From: Gemmatimonadota bacterium
GTDB lineage: Bacteria > Gemmatimonadota > Gemmatimonadetes > Gemmatimonadales > Gemmatimonadaceae
Assembly (NCBI GenBank): GCA_020161135.1
Contig: JAIUOB010000003.1
Span: forward strand, 434,001 to 498,000
Direction of reading: 5' to 3'
DNA: 64,000 nucleotides
The translations under genes and the position numbers were made by a program. The notes beneath the pieces were generated by a model. It made no database searches and was not told where the DNA came from. It worked only from the letters and a program-made list of their open reading frames with translations. Within the stretch, counting starts at the first letter, position 1. Every line of letters begins with the position of its first letter. Of the stretch, positions 58,040 through 64,000 are shown in pieces.

Positions 58040-59268
58040 GATGCAGCGTCTCCAGGCGGAAGGGGACCCACGGGGAGCGGTCGCGACACCCCGGCGGTCG
58101 CCGGCACGATGCCGTCCTGCACCCACAGATCGAACGCGGCGCCGGCGGTAAACTGTGCCCGCCTGCTCAAGGTAGCGCCGGAGTCGTCCCGCGCCACCGC
58201 GTACCCGCGCGCCAGGGTGGCCAGCGGTGACAGCGCGTCCAGGCGTCCGGCGAGCGCGGACAACGCCGAGGACCGACGCTCGACCAGCCGGTGGGACGCG
58301 AGCCGGAGCCGCTCCCGCAGCTGGCTCACCGCGAACGCGGCTCGTGCTTCACGACGTCGGGCCGCGTGCACGAGGCGACGCGTGAGGGCGTCGACGCGCG
58401 CCACCGTCTCGCGGCGCGAGGGGACCGCGAGCTCAGCCGCCGCCGACGGAGTGGCGGCGCGCACGTCCGCGACCAAGTCGCACAGCGAGATGTCCGTCTC
58501 GTGTCCGACCGCCGAGACCACCGGAAGCGGGCACGCCGCGACCGCGCGCACGACACGCTCGTCGTTGAACGCCCACAGATCTTCGCGCGATCCGCCGCCG
58601 CGACCGATGATCACCAGATCAGCCTCGCCCCAGCGCGCGACACGCGCCATGGCCTCCACAAGGGATTGCGGGGCGCTCTCGCCTTGGACGGCCGCCGGCA
58701 CCACGACCAGCTCCACCGCCGCGTCGCGCGCGCGGGCGACGGTGATGATGTCATGCACGGCGGCCCCGTCGGGGCTGGTCACCACCGCGATGCGACGCGG
58801 GAAGGCCGGCAGCGGGCGCTTCCGGGAAGGATCGAGAAGGCCGTCGCGCTCGAGGCGCTTCCGCGTCTCTTCGAGCGCCTTCTGCCACAACCCGTCCCCC
58901 GCCGCCTCGAGCAAGCGCACCGAGAACTGCAGGTCGCCGCGCACCGGCCAGACCGTCATCTGGCCGAACGCCGTCACCTGCATCCCGTCGTCCGGAGGGG
59001 CTGGTAGCCGACGCGCGGCGGAACTCCAGATGACGCACTTCACCTGCGCGTCGGCATCGCGGAGCGTGAAGTACCAGTGGCCGTTCCGGTGCGCCGTGAA
59101 GTTGCTCACCTCGCCGCGCACCCAGAGCGGCGGGAACGCACCCTCCACCAGGTCCTTGGCGGCGGTGGTGAGCGTGTGGACGGCGATGGCCGCCTCGGGC
59201 GTACTCCCTGGCGTGCTCTCGACGATACCCGGCGGGGCGTGCGCCGCCGTACGCCGGGACGTCGGCAT
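58036..59268 (-). CDS. xseA: Exodeoxyribonuclease VII large subunit
   Basis: A single-strand exonuclease, 410 aa. N-terminal OB domain (WVRGEVSNFTAHRNGHWYF, then LRDADAQVKCVIW); catalytic region RIAVVTSPDGAAVHDI, IIGRGGGSREDLWAFNDE and SAVGHETDISLCDLVAD. A coiled-coil follows. It is preceded by folD with a TGATG overlap. Confidence 0.95.
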   Translation of the reverse strand: MPTSRRTAAHAPPGIVESTPGSTPEAAIAVHTLTTAAKDLVEGAFPPLWVRGEVSNFTAHRNGHWYFTLRDADAQVKCVIWSSAARRLPAPPDDGMQVTAFGQMTVWPVRGDLQFSVRLLEAAGDGLWQKALEETRKRLERDGLLDPSRKRPLPAFPRRIAVVTSPDGAAVHDIITVARARDAAVELVVVPAAVQGESAPQSLVEAMARVARWGEADLVIIGRGGGSREDLWAFNDERVVRAVAACPLPVVSAVGHETDISLCDLVADVRAATPSAAAELAVPSRRETVARVDALTRRLVHAARRREARAAFAVSQLRERLRLASHRLVERRSSALSALAGRLDALSPLATLARGYAVARDDSGATLSRRAQFTAGAAFDLWVQDGIVPATAGVSRPLPVGPLPPGDAAS

Positions 59269-60173
59269 CAGCCGACGGCGGCCGACGCCCGTTCCAGCGT
59301 GCGCGCCGCGGCCTGCACCGTGTTGCGCAACAGCAGGGCGATGGTCATCGGCCCGACGCCACCCGGCACGGGAGTGATCTTGGACGCCACCTGCACCGCG
59401 CTTTCGAAGTGCACATCACCGCACAGGCGACGTCCCGAGGCCCGCGAGGCATCGGCCACACTGTTCATGCCCACGTCGATGACCACGGCGCCGGGCTTGA
59501 TCATGTCGCCCGTGATCATCTCCGCCCGCCCGATCGCGGCGATGAGGATGTCGGCACGACGCGTGTGCGCGGCAAGGTCGCGCGTGCGGCTGTGGCACAC
59601 CGTGACGGTGGCATCGCCGCCAGCGCGCCCCTGCACGAGCAACGCGGCCATCGGCTTCCCCACGATGTTGCTGCGCCCGACCACGACGGCCTCGGCGCCC
59701 CGTGTGTCGACGCCGCTCCGCACCAGCAGCTCGATGACCCCGGCCGGCGTGCACGACACGAACCCGTCGGTGTGCCCGATGAGCAGCTTGCCGACATTCA
59801 CCGGATGGAAGCCGTCGACGTCCTTGTCGGGGCTGATGTGCCGGATGACGGTGTCGGGATCGATGTGCCGCGGCAGCGGCATTTGCACGAGAATGCCATG
59901 CACTGCGGGGTCGGCATTGAGGCGCTCCACCAGCGCCAGCAACTCCGCCTGCGTCGTCGTGGCGGGGAGCCGGATCGTTTCCCCATGCATCCCGGCGGCG
60001 ACGCTCGCCTTCTCCTTGGCGCCCACGTACGTCGCGCTCGCCGGGTCGTCACCGACGAGCACCACGGTGAGTCCCGGCACCACCCCGCGGGCGGTGAGGG
60101 CCGCCACCTCGACCGCGACTTCGTCGCGAATGGTGGCGGCAATCGCCTTCCCGTCGATCAGCTCAGCGCGCAA
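59268..60173 (-). CDS. folD: Methylenetetrahydrofolate dehydrogenase/cyclohydrolase
   Basis: Bifunctional one-carbon enzyme, 301 aa. Motifs: LIDGKAIA near the start, [17 protein letters not shown] with the catalytic Lys, [41 protein letters not shown] and the C-terminal [14 protein letters not shown]. The TTG at 60173, inside the last codons of rny (11-nt overlap), is the only start before the conserved N-terminus. Confidence 0.95.
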   Translation of the reverse strand: MRAELIDGKAIAATIRDEVAVEVAALTARGVVPGLTVVLVGDDPASATYVGAKEKASVAAGMHGETIRLPATTTQAELLALVERLNADPAVHGILVQMPLPRHIDPDTVIRHISPDKDVDGFHPVNVGKLLIGHTDGFVSCTPAGVIELLVRSGVDTRGAEAVVVGRSNIVGKPMAALLVQGRAGGDATVTVCHSRTRDLAAHTRRADILIAAIGRAEMITGDMIKPGAVVIDVGMNSVADASRASGRRLCGDVHFESAVQVASKITPVPGGVGPMTIALLLRNTVQAAARTLERASAAVG

Positions 60174-61749
60174 AGTCCACCGCCCGACTCTCCCGAATGA
60201 CCATCACCTTGATCTGCCCCGGATACTGCAGCTCCGACTCGATGCGCCGCGCGATCTCCTCGGCGAGCGCCGTCATGCGCGCATCGTCGACCTGCTCGGG
60301 CGTGACGACCACGCGCACTTCGCGTCCCGCCTGGATGGCGAAGACACGCTCCACCCCGCGGTAGCTCGACGCGATCTTCTCGAGCCCCTCGAGGCGCTTG
60401 ACGTACGTCTCGAAGGCCTCGCGACGTGCGCCCGGCCGTGAGCCCGAGATGCCGTCAGCGGCCTGCACCAGCACGGACACCTCGCTTTCGTGCGGCACGT
60501 CGTCGTGATGCGCCGCGATGCAGTTGACCACGAGCGGATTCTCGCCGTAGCGCGTCGCCACCTCGACGCCGAGCTGCACGTGGGTGCCCTCGTGCTCGTG
60601 CGTGAGCACCTTGCCGATGTCGTGCAGCAGCGCGCCGCGCTTGGCGAGCGCCACATCGAGCCCCAGCTCGGCCGCCATCATGCCGGCCAGCCACGCCACT
60701 TCCTTGCTGTGGGCGAGGATGTTTTGGCCGTAGCTGGTACGCCACCGCATGCGCCCGACCAGCTTCACCAGCTCCGGGTGCAGCCCCGCCACACCGACCT
60801 CGTACGCCGCCTGCTCACCGGTTTCGATGATGGCCGCATCGACCTCCTTGCGGGCCTTTGCGACCACTTCCTCGATGCGCCCCGGATGGATGCGCCCATC
60901 GCTCACGAGCTTCTCGAGGGCCAGGCGCGCGGTCTCGCGCCGCACCGGGTCGAAGCAGGACACCACCACCGTGTCCGGCGTGTCGTCGATGATGACGTCG
61001 ACCCCGGTCGCGAGCTCGAACGCGCGGATATTGCGTCCCTCGCGGCCGATGATGCGTCCCTTCATCTCGTCGTTCGGCAGCGATACGGCACTGACGGTGG
61101 TCTCGGCCGTCGTCTCGGCCGCCACGCGCTGCACCGCCAGCGCGACGATCTTGCGCGCCTCGCGGTCGGCATTGCGCTTGGCGCTTTCGCGGATCTCCCG
61201 GAGGCGATTGGCGGCGTCGGCCAAGGCCTCATCCTCCAGCCGACGCACGAGTTCGGCTTTCGCCTCGGCGGCGCTGAGCCCGGCCAACTGCTCGAGCTTC
61301 CGGCGCTCGTCCCCGAGCAGACGCTCGAGTTCCTGCTCCCGCTGCGCCGACGCCTGCTCACGCCGACCGAGCTCGCTGCCGCGGCGGAGCAACTCCTGCT
61401 CACGCCCCTCGAGCGACTCGCGCGCGCGATCGAGCTGTGCCTCACGCTCCATCACGCGCTTCTCTTCGCGTTCCACGTCGCCACGGCGCTCGCGCAACTC
61501 GCTTTCGTGCGACTCACGGAGCTGCAGCAACTCCTCGCGCCCTTCGACCACCGCGCCCTTGCGCAGGGTGTCGGCCTCGCGGCGGGCATCCTCGAGCACG
61601 CGGGTCGCCGTTTCCTCGGCGGTCGCCTTGGCTCGCTGCTGCCCTTCCAGTTCGATGCGCCGCCCGGCAGATCGGCCGACCACAAAGGCCACGACAGCCG
61701 CAACCACACCCAGGGCGCTGGTCAGCGCCGCGAGAGGAAGTTCTCCCAT
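60163..61749 (-). CDS. rny: Ribonuclease Y
   Basis: A membrane-anchored endoribonuclease starting mRNA decay, 528 aa. N-terminal membrane helix (about 8-25), a Glu/Arg-rich coiled coil to about 190, KH domain [15 protein letters not shown], and HD domain with the metal motif [10 protein letters not shown] and later [10 protein letters not shown]. Suggests RNase Y rather than RNase E leads decay, with PNPase at 17458-19662. First gene of the rny-recN string. Confidence 0.97.
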   Translation of the reverse strand: MGELPLAALTSALGVVAAVVAFVVGRSAGRRIELEGQQRAKATAEETATRVLEDARREADTLRKGAVVEGREELLQLRESHESELRERRGDVEREEKRVMEREAQLDRARESLEGREQELLRRGSELGRREQASAQREQELERLLGDERRKLEQLAGLSAAEAKAELVRRLEDEALADAANRLREIRESAKRNADREARKIVALAVQRVAAETTAETTVSAVSLPNDEMKGRIIGREGRNIRAFELATGVDVIIDDTPDTVVVSCFDPVRRETARLALEKLVSDGRIHPGRIEEVVAKARKEVDAAIIETGEQAAYEVGVAGLHPELVKLVGRMRWRTSYGQNILAHSKEVAWLAGMMAAELGLDVALAKRGALLHDIGKVLTHEHEGTHVQLGVEVATRYGENPLVVNCIAAHHDDVPHESEVSVLVQAADGISGSRPGARREAFETYVKRLEGLEKIASSYRGVERVFAIQAGREVRVVVTPEQVDDARMTALAEEIARRIESELQYPGQIKVMVIRESRAVDFAR

Positions 61750-61887
61750 GGTGATCTATTGCTCCACCGCGGCGGCGCGCGGGTTGGATCGTGGACGACG
61801 GGATCTATCGGTCAGCGTCGACGAGCGTTCGTGGAGAGGCGCGCGCGCTCCGCGCGTCGCCGTGTCACACCCGCTCATCCGTCTCGC

Positions 61888-61916
61888 AACGTATGGCCGA
61901 ACCGCAAGGCTCGCAA
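61888..61916 (-). promoter_or_regulatory. Predicted promoter for the rny operon
   Basis: Minus-strand TTGCGA (61911-61916), 17 bp, TACGTT (61888-61893), in the 218-nt zapA-rny gap. A direct repeat CGTTGCGAG spans both elements (about 28 bp apart). The leader would be about 130 nt. Confidence 0.45.
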
Positions 61917-61967
61917 CGGTTTGGCACCGCCGCACGGCGAGCGGTCCCTACCGTCCGGCCAACGCGA

Positions 61968-62276
61968 TCAGCCCCCGCCGTCCTCGCCGCGGAGCGCCGG
62001 AGGCAGCAGCGGCCGAATGTCCGAGGCCAGGCGGCGCAGGTCGTCCGTCATCGCCTCCGCCCCGGCCCGCTCGCGGAACAGCTCGTCCGTGATGTGCAGC
62101 GCGGCGAGGATGGCGGCCTTCTGCGTCTCCACGGTGGAGTTGCCGGACATGATGCTGCGGATGGTTCGATCCACATGCTCGGCCACCGCACGCGTGTGCT
62201 CGGCCGAGGCCTCCGTGCGCAGCGTGTAGTCCTCCCCGAGAATGCGAACCCGCACGACCGCCCGGGCGTCGTTCAT
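61968..62276 (-). CDS. zapA: Cell division protein ZapA
   Basis: An FtsZ-ring stabiliser, 102 aa. Typical N-terminal VRVRILGEDYTLRTEAS, then a long helix through VAEHVDRTIRSIM and AILAALHITDELF. The Gly-rich tail GEDGGG is unremarkable. It overlaps the coiled-coil gene (ATGA); pheT-coil-zapA is a recurring order. Confidence 0.9.
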   Translation of the reverse strand: MNDARAVVRVRILGEDYTLRTEASAEHTRAVAEHVDRTIRSIMSGNSTVETQKAAILAALHITDELFRERAGAEAMTDDLRRLASDIRPLLPPALRGEDGGG

Positions 62277-62710
62277 CGGTCACCCCCGTGGGCCACCTGC
62301 TGCCGCAGAAAACGCACCCGCTCGCCCAGTTGCGAGGTCCGCTCGCGCGCGTCGTCGAGGCGCGAACGCAGCCGGGCATTCTCGCGGGCCAAGGCGGCGT
62401 CCTGGGCCCCCGGAGCCGTCCGGCTCTCGGCCTCGGCCAGCGAGACCCGGGTGCGCGCCAACTCCGCCTCCAGCATCTCCACCTGGCCCTGCAGGTCGCG
62501 GGCGCGCTGGAGGGAGAGGTCGCGTGACGAGGAGAGGACGTCGGTCTGTTCGCGAAGGGCCTGCAGCTGGCCATCGGCACTCGCCACGCGCTGCTCCAGC
62601 TCCCGCGTGCGGGCCTCCGCGGCCAGCGCGCGACGGCGATACGCCGCGAGCTGCTCGGTGAGGTTGCGCACCAACCCCTCGAGCTCGCGAAAGGCCGCCG
62701 TCATGGTCAT
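62273..62710 (-). CDS. Coiled-coil protein, possible ZapB-like partner
   Basis: 145 aa, almost wholly predicted coiled coil with heptads of Leu/Ala/Arg/Glu (ELEGLVRNLTEQLAAYRRRA, then LQGQVEMLEAELARTRVS). No enzyme motif or membrane segment. Placed between pheT and zapA and translationally coupled to zapA, so a division role is inferred; ZapB proteins are shorter (about 80 aa). Starts at 62710 or 62704. Confidence 0.7.
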   Translation of the reverse strand: MTMTAAFRELEGLVRNLTEQLAAYRRRALAAEARTRELEQRVASADGQLQALREQTDVLSSSRDLSLQRARDLQGQVEMLEAELARTRVSLAEAESRTAPGAQDAALARENARLRSRLDDARERTSQLGERVRFLRQQVAHGGDR

Positions 62711-62713
62711 GGC

Positions 62714-64000
62714 TCAGCCCACCCTGGCGGTGACGCCCAGCTCACGCGACAAGACCTCGAGCAGGCGGGCCCGGCGCCCCTCGATCTCCTTGTCCTTGAG
62801 CGTGCGTTCGGGGTGCCGGAAGGTGAGACGCCAGGCCAAGCTTCGCGCCCCGGCCGGTACGCCAGCGCCACGGAACTCATCGAACAGCTCGCAGGATTCG
62901 AGCAACTCGCCGGCCGTGGTCCGCAGCGACGCCTCGACCGTCGCCGCCGCCACGCCGTCCGGCACGATGAGCGCGAGGTCGAACACCGCGGCGGGTGTCG
63001 TCGGCAGCGGTTGAAAACGCGCCACATGGCGAGCCGCCGTACCGTGGTCATCCACGGTTGCGTGAGCATGCGTGCCCGGCGCCGCGACATCGTCGGAGCT
63101 CAGCACGCCGAGCGACAGCTCGATGCCCCAGGCCTCCTTGGCCCAGGCCGGACGATCGAGCGCCACCGGGCCGATGACCCCGACCACGCGTCCGTCCGCC
63201 GAGAGCGTCCATGAGGGACGACCGTCGCGCGGGTCGCAGGCCACTGCCGCGCCCGGGAACGCTGCGCGCAGCAGCCGCTCGCCCAGCTCGCGCGCGTCCC
63301 ACGCGTCGAACGCTGGGGGCTGCGGCTCGGTGAAGTGGGCCGGTCGCCGCGCCCCCATGAGCACGGCGCCCACGTGGACCTCCTCGCGCGGCAGACGGCC
63401 CGGCGCGGGGTGGAACACGTTCCCGATCTCGAAGAGCCGCAGGTCGCCTTCCATACGCGACAGGTTGTACTCGGCCCTGCGGGCGAGCGTGTCGAGAATC
63501 GACGCGCGGAGGTACGGCTCGTCCTCGGCCAGTGGATTGCGCACGCGAGGCGTGTCCGCGCTGCCCTGCGCCGTGAACGGCATCGGGCGCGTCTCATAGA
63601 GCCCGGCAGCGACGAGCACGTCGCGCACCCGCTGCGAGGCGAGATGCAGCGGGTGATCGGGCGCCGTGCCCGGGCGAAACGGACGCAACTCGTCCGGCAG
63701 TGTGTCGAAGCCGACAAGGCGCGCGATCTCCTCGATGAGGTCGACCTCGAGCCCGAGGTCGAGGCGCCACGTGGGCGGCTGCACCACGAAATCACTGCCT
63801 TCGCGCGTGAGCGTGCACCCCAGGGCTTCGAGATGATGCACAATCGCCGCATCCTCGACCGGGGTTCCCAGGAGACGCGCCACCCGTGCGGGGCGCAGGC
63901 GCACGGGCGACGGCGCCACGGCATCGGCCCCGACGTCCAGGATCTCGACCACCTCACCGCCGGCCACCTGCGTGAGCAGCGCGGCCGCCACACGCGCGAC
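62714..64000 (-). CDS. pheT: Phenylalanyl-tRNA synthetase beta subunit, C-terminal part
   Basis: The last 428 or so residues of PheT; the start lies beyond the window. It begins within the B5 DNA-binding-like domain (RVARLLGTPV, TREGSDFVVQPPTWRLDL, LIEEIARLVGFD), continues with the catalytic-like fold (NPLAEDEPYLRASIL) and ends with the ferredoxin-fold anticodon domain (FDLALIVPDGVAAATVE, LTFRHPERTLKDKEIEG). The apparent ATG/GTG at 63991 is internal. Confidence 0.96.
   Translation of the reverse strand, partial: VARVAAALLTQVAGGEVVEILDVGADAVAPSPVRLRPARVARLLGTPVEDAAIVHHLEALGCTLTREGSDFVVQPPTWRLDLGLEVDLIEEIARLVGFDTLPDELRPFRPGTAPDHPLHLASQRVRDVLVAAGLYETRPMPFTAQGSADTPRVRNPLAEDEPYLRASILDTLARRAEYNLSRMEGDLRLFEIGNVFHPAPGRLPREEVHVGAVLMGARRPAHFTEPQPPAFDAWDARELGERLLRAAFPGAAVACDPRDGRPSWTLSADGRVVGVIGPVALDRPAWAKEAWGIELSLGVLSSDDVAAPGTHAHATVDDHGTAARHVARFQPLPTTPAAVFDLALIVPDGVAAATVEASLRTTAGELLESCELFDEFRGAGVPAGARSLAWRLTFRHPERTLKDKEIEGRRARLLEVLSRELGVTARVG

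Overview
The window is one block of a very GC-rich bacterial chromosome, almost entirely housekeeping genes and almost entirely transcribed leftwards (minus strand). Only four genes run rightwards: a Ser/Thr kinase, mscL, a small membrane protein and an outer-membrane-type barrel. I see no insertion sequence, phage gene, CRISPR array, rRNA or integrase. The organism is a diderm: RseP, UppS/CdsA, an exported barrel protein and the succinylase (DapD) lysine route all point that way. Features such as a short archaeal/eukaryote-type ProRS, a plant/Bacteroidetes-like HisRS and promoters often ending TAnnTT fit the FCB group. My best guess is Gemmatimonadota, by inference only, since no search was run.

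Layout. 1-14837: a long leftward string mreB-mreC-mreD-pbp2-rodA (cell shape), then accD, folC, hisS, proS, lysA, a phosphodiesterase, guaA and an exported amidohydrolase cut by the window edge. 15053-20002: rpsO-pnp-M16 peptidase-alanine dehydrogenase, closed by a strong hairpin. 20144-21928: a membrane-anchored Ser/Thr kinase diverging from rpsO. 21995-31072: one large leftward operon rplM-rpsI-rpsB-tsf-pyrH-frr-uppS-cdsA-dxr-rseP-lipoprotein, with a near-perfect sigma-70 promoter upstream of rplM. It links translation to isoprenoid and envelope synthesis. 31210-39880: mscL; a biotin-dependent carboxylase operon (pccB, accC, a 23S/tRNA uridine methyltransferase, BCCP); a soluble TonB-C protein; a small membrane protein; six-domain ribosomal S1. 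40052-48637: tRNA-Gly, tRNA-Leu, a small ORF, then M20 peptidase-asd-lysC-dapB-dapA-dapD and a fused aroA-cmk. 48719-52368: a glycosidase-like protein and a divergent outer-membrane barrel. 52344-64000: pheT-coiled coil-zapA, then rny-folD-xseA-xseB-ispA-dxs-nadK-recN.

Working together. Asd, LysC, DapB, DapA, DapD and the M20 enzyme cover most of aspartate to meso-diaminopimelate. LysA finishes lysine elsewhere in the window, and diaminopimelate feeds the peptidoglycan machine (MreBCD, PBP2, RodA, UppS). Dxs, Dxr and IspA supply the isoprenoids that UppS needs. RNase Y and PNPase form an RNA decay pair. Twenty gene junctions show start/stop overlaps of 1 or 4 nt, so translational coupling is pervasive. 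Nothing here amounts to an undescribed defence or mobile system; the items of interest are gene fusions and splits, RGG-like tails on RNA-binding proteins, a promoter class and structured leaders.
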